From CAZHTS01 sp964535315 (GTDB lineage Bacteria > Chloroflexota > Anaerolineae > Anaerolineales > Anaerolineaceae), in contig CAZHTS010000040.1 in assembly GCA_964535315.1 (NCBI GenBank), positions 1-40,504 on the forward strand: 40,504 nt of DNA. The letters are read 5' to 3'. The stretch's first letter is position 1. Each line of letters starts with the position of its first letter. The notes under the pieces are model-generated. The model saw only the letters and a program-made list of their open reading frames with translations. It searched no databases and was not told the origin of the DNA. Positions 6,931-14,921 of this stretch are shown here, in pieces. Made by a program: the position numbers and the translations under genes.

Positions 6931-6978
6931 GGAAACTAAAATCGTTTATAGTTTACAGTATCACGATCTTATTGTCAA
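6931..6978 (-). promoter_or_regulatory. Promoter and TetR-like operator of the membrane protein gene
   Basis: On the minus strand TTGACA (6978-6973), a 17-base spacer and TAAACT (6955-6950) form the promoter. The segment 6931-6956 aligns with the operator at 5912-5937 at 17 of 26 positions, with shared ends GGAAAC...GTTT. It is itself an imperfect palindrome. It overlaps the -10 box and extends downstream, almost the same geometry as at the TetR gene. Confidence 0.65.
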
Positions 6979-7099
6979 GTTCCTCCCAATCTGCCCCAAA
7001 CCGTTAAAGTTTCGTTGTGGACAATTGACAAAATACCCGGCATAAGCGACAATAGATACGTAGCATTCCGTAACCTTGCTTTACCAAAGCGAGTTCATC

Positions 7100-9382
7100 A
7101 TGCCTCAACTAAATTTATTGTTAGCAATCTATCTGGCGCTCGACGTAATCTACCTCACTCTCATCGTCATCATTTTCTGGCGACGGAGTTTTGACCGGAT
7201 TCTCAACGTATACCTGCTTGCCTTTGCCGGGGTAGGCCTGATATCGACCAGTATCCTGACGTTGACTGCGGCTTACCAGCCGGGCCCGCTGTTTGCCCCC
7301 ACCCTGCTGCGCTCATCGCTGTACGCCATCCTGCTCGCCGGTATCCTCTTCGCCCCCATCACCAATCATTTCCTGCACGCCGACCCGCTGAAATTCATCT
7401 GGTGGGCGCTGGCTGCTGTCTGGGTGGCCGGCGCGGTGGCGATCAACGAAAACCTGCTCAACCTGCCGGACTTTATCCTGATCACCGCCAACGCCGGTAT
7501 GTCACGCGCCACGCTCGGCCTGCTGATCGTTTTGAGCGGCTGCGCTCTGTTCCTCGGCCGCGCCGTGTACGAACTCGTCGGCGCCTACCGGCATGCCGTC
7601 CAGCCCCTGCATCGCAACCGGCTGCGATACTGGTACTTTGCCCTGATCCCCTTTATCACCGCCGTGGTTCTCTACGCCATCCAACAGGCGCTGCTTGGCA
7701 GCGTGGTGGCCGTCATCACCGCCGCCATCATCACCTACACGTCACTGACGCTGCGTCTGCCAGACCAGCGCCAGTTTCTGCGCAATTCGTCCCAGTTCAT
7801 CATCAGTTCAATCCTGGCGGTCATCGTCTATGCCGTAGTGCTGACCGCCGTGCCCTCCCTCAGCCGTTCCAGGCCCGAAACCAACCCGGCCGCCACCATC
7901 GGCGGCGTGGCGCTGATCATCGCCCTGGTGATCAATCCGCTGCTCAACCTGATCCAGCGCCTGGCGGCCCGCCTGTTTGCCCGCAAAGACTACGACAGCA
8001 CCGAACTGCTCTCCAGTTACAGTAAAAACATCGCCAACATCCTGGAACTGGAACAGCTTTCGGTGGTCATCACCGGCATGATCGACAAGGCCATGCGCGT
8101 CACCCACTCGGCCCTCTACCTGATCACCCCGGTCGGCAAACTGGGCTACGCCATTCTGGAAATTCACCCCGGCACCGATCAGGCCGCCACCCGGCCGATT
8201 GGCTATCTGGATGCCAACTCCCCGCTGACGCTGACTTTCAGTCAGGACCGCCTGCCGGTGACCCAATACGACATCGATCTCTCGGCCAAATACAAAGACA
8301 TGCCGCGTTCGGAACGTTCCTGGCTGTCAACGCAAAAACTGGACGTATACGTGCCCATCTATTTGAAGGACCGTTGGATCGGCCTGCTGGGCCTGGGCCC
8401 CAAAATCTCCGGCGACCGCTTCTTCCTCAAAGAACTGCAAACGCTCGAAACCGTCGCCGACCAGACCGCCATTGCGCTGGAAAACGCCAGCCTGTACGAA
8501 GATTTGAAACACCGCAACCGTGAGAACGAGCGCCTCAACGCCCGCCTGTCGGCCGCCAACAAAGAATTGGAACGGCTAGACGAGGCCAAAACCGATTTCA
8601 TCAGCATCGCCTCGCACGAGTTACGCACGCCGCTGACCCGCATCATCGGCTACAACGACATGATGCTGGAAATGCTGCGCGGCAATTCGCTCTCGCGCGA
8701 TCTGGGATTGCAAATGACCGAGAGTGTGGCCAAGGCTGCCCGCCGGCTGGAAGAAATTGCCGACATGATGTTCGACGTCTCCAAGGTTGACACCAACAGC
8801 CTGGAATTGATCAAATCGCCCGTCTCGCTATCCGGGGTGGCCGCCGCCGCCCTCGAAAAATGGGGCCAGGCGGTCGAAACCCGCAATCAGAAGATCGTAA
8901 TCGAAGGGCTCAACAATCTGCCCATCATCCTGGCCGACGGCAAACGCCTGGGGCAGGCGCTCTCGCACCTGATCCAGAACGCCATCAAATCTACCCCCGA
9001 CGGCGGTGAAATCCGCATCAGCGGCTGCTGGATCGACCCGCCCAATCGCGTCGGCAGCCAGTGGATCGAAATCGTCGTCGCCGACACCGGCATCGGCATT
9101 GCCGCCCAGGATTTGGAGCGCATCTTTGAAAAATTCTACCGGGTGGGCAACATCCTGCTGCACAGCACCGACGACACCAAGTTCAAGGGCGCCGGGCCGG
9201 GATTGGGTCTGACCATCGCCCGCGGCATCATCGAGGCGCATGGCGGCCGGCTGTGGGCCGAAAGCCCGGGGCACGACGAACAGACCTTCCCCGGCGCACA
9301 GTTCCACATCCTGCTCCCGGCCGAAAAGGTGGTGATGACCGCCGAACCTCAGATGGCCCAAAAGCGGGTCAACGCGGCATAA
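7100..9382 (+). CDS. Membrane sensor histidine kinase with GAF domain (orphan)
   Basis: About 760 residues from the ATG at 7100; a TTG at 7076 is possible but less likely. The N-terminal 300 residues hold about eight hydrophobic segments, a membrane sensor region. A GAF-like domain follows (about 310-470: VVITGMIDKAMRVTHSALYLI, LDVYVPIYLKDRWIGLLGLG, LETVADQTAIALENASLYEDL), then a short coiled coil. The HisKA dimerisation domain has the phospho-acceptor H506 in ASHELRTPLTRIIGY. The HATPase_c domain has an N box (LSHLIQNAIKSTPDGGEI), G1 (VADTGIGIAAQDLERIFEKFYR) and G2 (GAGPGLGLTIARGIIEAHGG). No response regulator gene is adjacent, so the partner is elsewhere. A weak promoter (TTGACA 7025-7030, GACAAT 7048-7053) lies upstream. 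The end overlaps the convergent next gene by 14 bases. Confidence 0.9.
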   Translation: MPQLNLLLAIYLALDVIYLTLIVIIFWRRSFDRILNVYLLAFAGVGLISTSILTLTAAYQPGPLFAPTLLRSSLYAILLAGILFAPITNHFLHADPLKFIWWALAAVWVAGAVAINENLLNLPDFILITANAGMSRATLGLLIVLSGCALFLGRAVYELVGAYRHAVQPLHRNRLRYWYFALIPFITAVVLYAIQQALLGSVVAVITAAIITYTSLTLRLPDQRQFLRNSSQFIISSILAVIVYAVVLTAVPSLSRSRPETNPAATIGGVALIIALVINPLLNLIQRLAARLFARKDYDSTELLSSYSKNIANILELEQLSVVITGMIDKAMRVTHSALYLITPVGKLGYAILEIHPGTDQAATRPIGYLDANSPLTLTFSQDRLPVTQYDIDLSAKYKDMPRSERSWLSTQKLDVYVPIYLKDRWIGLLGLGPKISGDRFFLKELQTLETVADQTAIALENASLYEDLKHRNRENERLNARLSAANKELERLDEAKTDFISIASHELRTPLTRIIGYNDMMLEMLRGNSLSRDLGLQMTESVAKAARRLEEIADMMFDVSKVDTNSLELIKSPVSLSGVAAAALEKWGQAVETRNQKIVIEGLNNLPIILADGKRLGQALSHLIQNAIKSTPDGGEIRISGCWIDPPNRVGSQWIEIVVADTGIGIAAQDLERIFEKFYRVGNILLHSTDDTKFKGAGPGLGLTIARGIIEAHGGRLWAESPGHDEQTFPGAQFHILLPAEKVVMTAEPQMAQKRVNAA

Positions 9383-10418
9383 AGCGCCCGGCGACGTACA
9401 GCCCGGCGCCGATCAGCGCCGCCCCCGCCCCGCTGGCGCCGGCCCCCAGCAGGAAGACGCCCACGACGTATTCGCCGGCCTGGATCCATACTTCTATCAA
9501 AGCGGCGCCAGAGCCGGTAAGTGACTGCGCCAACCCGGCGAGCAGCACATTCTGCGAGATATACAACACAAGCGCCAGGCTCAAAGCGCCCACGCCGCTC
9601 AAGATCAACACCAACGCCCACCAGTTGAACAGCCGGCGCAGAGAAGGCAGCGTCAGCAGCGCCACCAGAAACAGAAAGAGCAGCGCCGCCGCCGGCAAGA
9701 AAAAGTCCAGCTGGCGGATGGCGCGATAGCGGTATACCATCTGCTGCCACTGCGCGCTCTGCTGGGGCAGCGATTGCGCCAGATCGATCTCCCCCGGCAT
9801 CTGCCCCCCAAACGCGGCAATCGTCTGCGTCATGCGTTCCTCGGCCACAGATACCAACGGCGCCGGCGGGCGGCACAGGGGAACGTCCTGCTGCATGCCG
9901 GGCTGGACGCCGCCGCCCAGTGCCAGCGCGCCCAGTTGCAATAGCTCCTGCTGCGTGCACGCCGGCCAGGACTGTAACATCTGCTGCGCCAACAGCCGCG
10001 CCCCTTCGCCCTGCATGCTGCTCTGCACCGGGCGCATATCCACCATCAGATGCAGTTCCCCATCACCCGCGTTGAGATAGTCCCAGAACTGGCTCAAAAC
10101 CGATCCACCCTGAGCCTCCAGCCACACGGCGGGGAACACGGCGGCAAACACCTGCTGATAATCTTGCTCATCCAGGAAAGCCAACGCATTCTGCATTTGC
10201 GCCCCCGGCAAAGCATCCTCCGGCTTCAATACCCCGGCCAGCAATTGCGGGTAGCGGCGGTAAAACCCGCTGGCCACCAGGCCGCGCTGGTATTCGTCGG
10301 GGCGCATCAGCACCAGCCGGCCCGGCAAAACAAACAGAGCCGGAATCCCGCTCACCACTGCCAGCAGGGTGAACAACACGACGAAAAATTTTTGAGCGCC
10401 CGAAACACGTGGTTCCAT
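9369..10418 (-). CDS. Uncharacterised membrane protein with a large outside domain
   Basis: A product of 349 residues from the ATG at 10418; a longer reading frame upstream lies inside the amylase gene and is not likely. There is one N-terminal TM (about 9-31, FFVVLFTLLAVVSGIPALFVL), then about 210 polar residues presumably outside the membrane, then about four TM segments from 240 on. The start of the polar part (VLMRPDEYQRGLVASGFYRRYPQLLAGVL) resembles an uncharacterised family I associate with Chloroflexota membrane proteins, where a Tyr-rich YxxxLxxxxxYxxxP pattern follows the first TM. No catalytic motif is seen. It is the last gene of the leftward fmt-panE-amylase operon, 22 bases after the amylase stop. 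Confidence 0.7.
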   Translation of the reverse strand: MEPRVSGAQKFFVVLFTLLAVVSGIPALFVLPGRLVLMRPDEYQRGLVASGFYRRYPQLLAGVLKPEDALPGAQMQNALAFLDEQDYQQVFAAVFPAVWLEAQGGSVLSQFWDYLNAGDGELHLMVDMRPVQSSMQGEGARLLAQQMLQSWPACTQQELLQLGALALGGGVQPGMQQDVPLCRPPAPLVSVAEERMTQTIAAFGGQMPGEIDLAQSLPQQSAQWQQMVYRYRAIRQLDFFLPAAALLFLFLVALLTLPSLRRLFNWWALVLILSGVGALSLALVLYISQNVLLAGLAQSLTGSGAALIEVWIQAGEYVVGVFLLGAGASGAGAALIGAGLYVAGRFMPR

Positions 10419-10440
10419 TTTCAACCATTCCCTACAAAGA

Positions 10441-11847
10441 TCAGGAAGCCTGCGGGGATAACCACAGCCCCGTGAGCGCCGGCAGCCCCAGTTCCACGTA
10501 ACCAGCCTGAACCGCATAGCGCTCGCCGCCCAGCAGGTCGCGCAGCACCTGACCATCCGGCCAGCCCAATTCAGAAACATTCAAACGAATTTGATGCTTG
10601 CGCTGGCTGGCGTTCAATACGCCGAGCAAATGATCCAGCCCCAACGAACGGGTGAAGGCATAACAACCGCCATGATCTTCCACCGCCGCCTGGCGGAAAT
10701 CGCCGCGCCGCAGCACCGCCAGGCGCTTACGCTGGGCGATCAGGCTGCGCACCCATTCGCGCATCCCCGGTTTCCAGGCGCGCTCATCCCACGGGAAGGG
10801 GCGCCGGCAGTCCGGGTCTTTGCCGCCCTCCAGCCCTACTTCGTCGCCGTAGTAGATGGCCGGCGCTCCCGGCATCGAAAACAGGACGAAATAGGCCAGT
10901 TTGACGCGCTGTAGATCGTTCTCACACAACGTCAGGATGCGCTCGGTGTCGTGCGAGCCCAACAACAAATACATGCTGTAGACATTCTCACGCGCATACA
11001 GCTTCAACAACTCATCGATGCGCTGGGCAAACGTGCTCACCCGGTGCTTACCGCTCACCAGCCCCAGCGTGGCCTCGCGCAGCGGATAATGCATCAGGCC
11101 GTCAAAATGGTTCTTACCCACCCAGCGCGGCTGCCCGTCCCAGATTTCGCCGACCAGATAAGCGTCCGGGTTGGCAGAACGCACCACATGGCGAAACTCG
11201 GCCCAGAACACGTCGTCGTCGATCTCGTTGGGCACGTCCAGGCGCCAGCCGTCCGCCCCGCGTTCAATCCAGTAACGGGCGATGTCAAAAATGTAACGCC
11301 GCACCTGCGGGTTCTGGGTGTTAAACTTCGGCAGGCTCTTGATCCCCCACCACGCCTGATAGGTGTCGGCATCGCCCGGCGAAAAGGCGTCGATCGGGTA
11401 ACGGTTGACGTGAAACCAGTCGCGATAGGAGGAGAAATCCTGGTTTTCCAATAAATCGTCGAAAGCAAAAAAGCCGCGCCCGCAATGGTTGAAGACGCCG
11501 TCCAGAATGACGCGCACATTGTTGCGATGGGCCACATCCAGCAGCGCCTGAAAATCTTTCATGTCCCCCAGGCGCGGGTCGATCTGGTAATAATCGATCG
11601 TGTTGTAACGATGGGTGGAGGAAGACAGAAAGATCGGGTTGAGGTACAGGGCGTTGATCCCCAGGTCGAGCAGATAATCGAAACGCTGGACGATGCCACG
11701 CAAGTCGCCGCCAAAGAAACCGCGCGGGTTTACCTGCCCATCCCAGGGCTGGACGTTGGGTGGATCGTTACTGAAATCTCCATTGGCAAAGCGGTCGGGA
11801 AAAATCTGATAAAAAACCGAATCTTCTACCCAATAAGGGACACTCAT
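10441..11847 (-). CDS. GH13 alpha-amylase family enzyme (neopullulanase/cyclomaltodextrinase type)
   Basis: A product of 468 residues with a complete GH13 (beta/alpha)8 barrel. Region I is DGVFNH (116-121), region II GWRLDVPNE with nucleophile D204, region III VGEIWD with acid/base E234, and region IV LGSHDTER with transition-state stabiliser D300. Early motifs (VFYQIFPDRFANGD, DLRGIVQRFDYLLDLGINALYLNPIF) fit the neopullulanase/cyclomaltodextrinase/maltogenic amylase group, which hydrolyses alpha-1,4 links of short maltodextrins or cyclodextrins. The N-terminal starch-binding domain found in many of those enzymes is absent. There is no signal peptide, so it acts in the cytoplasm. Its ATG overlaps the stop of the upstream panE-like gene by one base (TAATG). 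Confidence 0.9.
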   Translation of the reverse strand: MSVPYWVEDSVFYQIFPDRFANGDFSNDPPNVQPWDGQVNPRGFFGGDLRGIVQRFDYLLDLGINALYLNPIFLSSSTHRYNTIDYYQIDPRLGDMKDFQALLDVAHRNNVRVILDGVFNHCGRGFFAFDDLLENQDFSSYRDWFHVNRYPIDAFSPGDADTYQAWWGIKSLPKFNTQNPQVRRYIFDIARYWIERGADGWRLDVPNEIDDDVFWAEFRHVVRSANPDAYLVGEIWDGQPRWVGKNHFDGLMHYPLREATLGLVSGKHRVSTFAQRIDELLKLYARENVYSMYLLLGSHDTERILTLCENDLQRVKLAYFVLFSMPGAPAIYYGDEVGLEGGKDPDCRRPFPWDERAWKPGMREWVRSLIAQRKRLAVLRRGDFRQAAVEDHGGCYAFTRSLGLDHLLGVLNASQRKHQIRLNVSELGWPDGQVLRDLLGGERYAVQAGYVELGLPALTGLWLSPQAS

Positions 11848-12914
11848 TAAGAACCCCTTTCGTAAGTTTGCAACGCGGCCAGCAAACGTTCGGGCCGGCG
11901 CGCAAAAATTTGAATATCCTGTTCGCCGCGGGTCAGCGCCAGCAGCGTATCGTTCAACAGCCGGTTAACCGGGGTCGCCACCCCACAGGCCCGCCCGGCG
12001 CGCACCACGGCGCCGTTGAGGTAATCCACCTCGCTCTGCCCGCGCCCGGCGTGCAGGTCGATATGGAACGAGGGCATCTTGGCCCCCCGGCCGCGCCCCA
12101 CCGCCCGGCCCAACGCCGGCCGCGCCAGCGCCGCCGGCAGACGACGCACCGCCCAGGCCAGCATCCGCACCGGGGTACCCGGCAAATCCACCACGCCGAT
12201 GCCCTGGGCAGCCATCACCGCCAGCGTCTCGCGCAGTTGGCGCATTTCGAGTTGAAACAACCCGGGGTGAGCAAAGACCTCGGCCGGGGTCATATCCAGA
12301 ATGGCAGAGGTGGCGTTGGCCATCAGGTTGGTCAGCATCTTGGACCACTTCATCCCGGCCGCATCGTTAAAATACATTGCCCGCAGCCCGGCCGCCGTAC
12401 CGGCCTGCACCAGCGCCGGCGCCAGCGGATGTGGCCCGGCCACACCCACGCCGCGCAGCCGTTCAAGGACGATGTCGCCTGCGGCCCGGCGGCCGACGGC
12501 GCTGGTCACCGTTCCGGCAATCACCCGCTCTGCGCCCAAGGCCTCCGCCAGGCGCGGTTCGTTTTCGACGCCGTTCTGCAGGCACAACACCGGCGGCAGG
12601 GATTGGCGGTACGGACGCAGCATCTCGATCACCGCCGGCGTATCAAACGATTTGACCGCCAGAATGGCGGCGTCAAACGGCGCAAACGCCAGCGCCTCTT
12701 CCAGCGAGTTCACCACCTGAGGGTCGCCAACCGAAAACTCTTCTTCTGCCAGGCGCAAACGCAGCCCAGAACGCCGCACCGCCCCGGCCACCTCGGCCCG
12801 CTCTAAAAACACGACCCGCTGCCCGGCCAGCGCCAGGCTGCCGCCGATATAGGTACCGATGGCGCCCACGCCGAAACACAAAAAGCGCAATGAAGTTGGA
12901 GCGCCGGCGTTCAT
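11847..12914 (-). CDS. Ketopantoate reductase family protein (PanE/ApbA)
   Basis: A product of 355 residues from the ATG at 12914, which overlaps the fmt stop by one base (TGATG). The N-terminus has the Rossmann NAD(P)H motif FGVGAIGTYIGG. It is followed by AVKSFDTPAVIEML, LQNGVENE and GTVTSAVG, and the C-terminal domain contains MKWSKMLTNLMANA, all characteristic of ketopantoate reductases, including the conserved Lys and Asn. The reaction would be NADPH-dependent reduction of 2-dehydropantoate to pantoate for coenzyme A synthesis. It is longer than E. coli PanE (about 300 residues), mainly in an Arg/Ala-rich insert near 265-300, so a different 2-oxoacid substrate is possible. It lies between fmt and the amylase gene. 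Confidence 0.85.
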   Translation of the reverse strand: MNAGAPTSLRFLCFGVGAIGTYIGGSLALAGQRVVFLERAEVAGAVRRSGLRLRLAEEEFSVGDPQVVNSLEEALAFAPFDAAILAVKSFDTPAVIEMLRPYRQSLPPVLCLQNGVENEPRLAEALGAERVIAGTVTSAVGRRAAGDIVLERLRGVGVAGPHPLAPALVQAGTAAGLRAMYFNDAAGMKWSKMLTNLMANATSAILDMTPAEVFAHPGLFQLEMRQLRETLAVMAAQGIGVVDLPGTPVRMLAWAVRRLPAALARPALGRAVGRGRGAKMPSFHIDLHAGRGQSEVDYLNGAVVRAGRACGVATPVNRLLNDTLLALTRGEQDIQIFARRPERLLAALQTYERGS

Positions 12915-13837
12915 CAATCCTGGCCCTCGGCCCACTGGCGCGCCCCGTTCAAGAAGACCTTACCCGGCATCGCCTTCTTGCCGGCCGGCTGGACTTCATC
13001 CAGCACCAGGACGCCCGCCGCCGTAGCCAGCGCCGGGCAGCCCTGCACCACCAGCCGCCGCCCCGCCGGCCGAGCATCATGGTCGGCAACGTGGGCGCGG
13101 TGAACCTTGAGCGCTTCCCCCTGCCAGATCAGGTAGGCGCCCGGCCAGGGGGAAAAGGCGCGCACCCGGCGCTCTAACGCAGCGGCCGCTTCATCAAAGT
13201 TCAACAGCCCGTCTTCCTTTTTCAACATGGGGGCGTAGGTGGCATCCTGCGTCTGCTGCGGTTCCGGTGATAAACTGCCCGCCAGATAGGCCGGCAGCGT
13301 CTCGATCAATAAATCTGCTCCGGCGGTCGCCAGCCGGCCGCTCAACGTCTCGGCCGTGTCTTCAGGCAGAATGGGCACCGCCCGCCGGTTGAGCTGCGGG
13401 CCGGTATCTACCCCGGCGTCCATCTGCATAATCGTCACGCCGCTTTGTGCATCCCCGGCCAGGATGGCCGCCTGGATCGGCGCCGCGCCGCGCCAGCGCG
13501 GCAGCAGCGAGGCGTGCACGTTGATACAGCCGTACGGCGGCAAATCCAGCACGTTCTGGCGCAGAATCTGGCCGAAGGCCGCCACCACGATCAACTGCGG
13601 CTGCCAGGCCTGCAACTGCGCAAACGCCTCCGGCTCGCGTAAACGCCGCGGCTGGATGACGGCAATGCCCAGCGTCTCGGCCAACGACTTGACCGGCGGC
13701 GGGGTCATCGTCCGCCCCCGTCCGGCCGGACGGTCCGGCTGCGTCACCACCCCCACCACCCGGTACGTCTCTGCCAGCCGGCGTAACACCGGCAGGGCAA
13801 AATCTGGAGAACCCATGAAAACTACGTCGATTGTCAT
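12914..13837 (-). CDS. fmt: Methionyl-tRNA formyltransferase
   Basis: A product of 307 residues, the normal length. It transfers a formyl group from 10-formyltetrahydrofolate to initiator Met-tRNA. The N-terminal formyltransferase fold begins VVFMGSPDFALPVL. The catalytic segment INVHASLLPRWRGAAPI contains the Asn-x-His pair, followed by GVTIMQMDAGVDTGP with the catalytic Asp. The C-terminal anticodon/acceptor-binding domain has FSPWPGAYLIW. I chose the ATG at 13837 because family proteins begin within a few residues of the first strand; an in-frame ATG at 13864 is preceded by AGGA and would add nine residues. First gene of a four-gene leftward operon (fmt, panE-like, amylase, membrane protein). 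Co-localisation of an initiation factor with sugar genes is probably simple operon packing. Confidence 0.92.
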   Translation of the reverse strand: MTIDVVFMGSPDFALPVLRRLAETYRVVGVVTQPDRPAGRGRTMTPPPVKSLAETLGIAVIQPRRLREPEAFAQLQAWQPQLIVVAAFGQILRQNVLDLPPYGCINVHASLLPRWRGAAPIQAAILAGDAQSGVTIMQMDAGVDTGPQLNRRAVPILPEDTAETLSGRLATAGADLLIETLPAYLAGSLSPEPQQTQDATYAPMLKKEDGLLNFDEAAAALERRVRAFSPWPGAYLIWQGEALKVHRAHVADHDARPAGRRLVVQGCPALATAAGVLVLDEVQPAGKKAMPGKVFLNGARQWAEGQD

Positions 13838-13916
13838 ACGATTGATTTTAGCATATCCCTGCATCCGTCCTGGAGCTTAAAACTACCAGTTTTGTCAGGG
13901 ATTCCTTGCAAATTTA

Positions 13917-13944
13917 TTGCGAAATCGACAAAATGTTGTACAAT
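13917..13944 (+). promoter_or_regulatory. Candidate promoter of the first DUF4870 gene
   Basis: TTGCGA (13917-13922), a 16-base spacer and TACAAT (13939-13944) lie about 45 bases before a gene with a strong AGGAGG site ahead of its ATG at 13991. Confidence 0.4.
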
Positions 13945-13990
13945 AGAACAAGCGCTATTTCAAACCTAATCCTATTCAGGAGGCACTTTA

Positions 13991-14320
13991 ATGAACAATC
14001 CTTACTCCGCCGATGTCAGCAGCGATGACAAGCTCTGGGCATGCCTGGCCTATATCTTTACCCCCATTATCCCCATCATCCTGCTGCTCATGGAAGACAA
14101 GAAGAACCGCCCGTTCATCAAGGCGCATAACGCTCAGGCGCTGGCCTGGGGTATCGTTTATGGCGTTGGCAGCGCCATCCTCAGCGTTGTCTTCATCGGC
14201 GCCTGCACCGGCGTTATTGGTTTCATTCTGAGCATCTACTGGGGCGTCAAGGCCTACAAGGGCGAATACGTCGAGATCCCCGTCATCACCAAGTTCGTCA
14301 AGGATCAGGGCTGGGCTTAA
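13991..14320 (+). CDS. DUF4870 domain membrane protein
   Basis: A product of 109 residues. The order DDKLWACLAYIFTPIIPIILLLM, then KNRPFIKAHNAQALAWGIVYGV, then GFILSIYWGVKAYKGEYVEIPVI is the DUF4870 (Tic20-like fold) pattern, with about three TM helices and the conserved polar FxKxHNAQAL segment between the first two. The function of the family is unknown. AGGAGG sits nine bases before the ATG. It is a single-gene unit, closed by an intrinsic terminator 24 bases after the stop, and is followed by a second DUF4870 gene. Confidence 0.9.
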   Translation: MNNPYSADVSSDDKLWACLAYIFTPIIPIILLLMEDKKNRPFIKAHNAQALAWGIVYGVGSAILSVVFIGACTGVIGFILSIYWGVKAYKGEYVEIPVITKFVKDQGWA

Positions 14321-14344
14321 GCCGGCGTAAAATTGAAATACGTC

Positions 14345-14378
14345 AAGGGCTGCCTTCCAACGGCAGCCCTTGTTGTTT
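14345..14378 (+). terminator. Intrinsic terminator after the first DUF4870 gene
   Basis: Arms AAGGGCTGCC (14345-14354) and GGCAGCCCTT (14362-14371) form a 10-bp perfect stem with a seven-base loop, followed by GTTGTTT. Confidence 0.8.
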
Positions 14379-14444
14379 ATGTGCAACCTCCCAGGAGATA
14401 CTGCGTATATCATACAGAAACTATTTTTTGGGAGCAAATCAATT

Positions 14445-14921
14445 ATGTCTGAAACACCTGTTTACGATACCCCACCTGCGGCCCCCCTGCCCGGCCCAAC
14501 CCCGGCCCCGGCGCCGCTTTCCCCTTCGGACGAACGCACCTGGGCCATGTTTGCCCACCTCAGTGCGGTGATCAACCTCTTCACCGGCTTCGTCGGCCCG
14601 ATTGCGGCGCTGATCATCTACCTGGTCTTTAAGGAGCGTTCGCGTTACGTGGCCTACCAGGCGCTGCAATCGTTCATCTTCCAGTTGATCACCTGGGTCG
14701 GCGGCGGGTTCATCATCGGCGCGGCCTGGGCCATCAGCGGCATCCTCTCGGCGGTGCTCATCGGGTTGATCCTGATGCCCTGCGCCTGCCTGCTCAGTCT
14801 GCTGCCCTTCGGCGGGTTGATATACAGCGTGGTCGGCGCCGTACAGACCAGCCAGGGTCAGGACTTCAAATACTGGCTGGTCGGCGATTGGGTGCGCGGC
14901 ACGCTGACCGACCGGCTATAA
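14445..14921 (+). CDS. Second DUF4870 domain membrane protein with Pro-rich N-terminus
   Basis: A product of 158 residues from the ATG at 14445 (GGGAG upstream). A Pro/Ala-rich cytoplasmic-type leader of about 30 residues precedes SPSDERTWAMFAHLSAVINLFTGF, then KERSRYVAYQALQSFIFQLI and LPFGGLIYSVVGAVQTSQGQDFKYWLVGDW, the DUF4870 pattern, with about three or four TM helices. It differs from the neighbouring DUF4870 protein in the leader and in a longer central hydrophobic hairpin, so the two are old paralogues rather than a recent duplication. The stop overlaps the convergent next gene by six bases. Confidence 0.88.
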   Translation: MSETPVYDTPPAAPLPGPTPAPAPLSPSDERTWAMFAHLSAVINLFTGFVGPIAALIIYLVFKERSRYVAYQALQSFIFQLITWVGGGFIIGAAWAISGILSAVLIGLILMPCACLLSLLPFGGLIYSVVGAVQTSQGQDFKYWLVGDWVRGTLTDRL

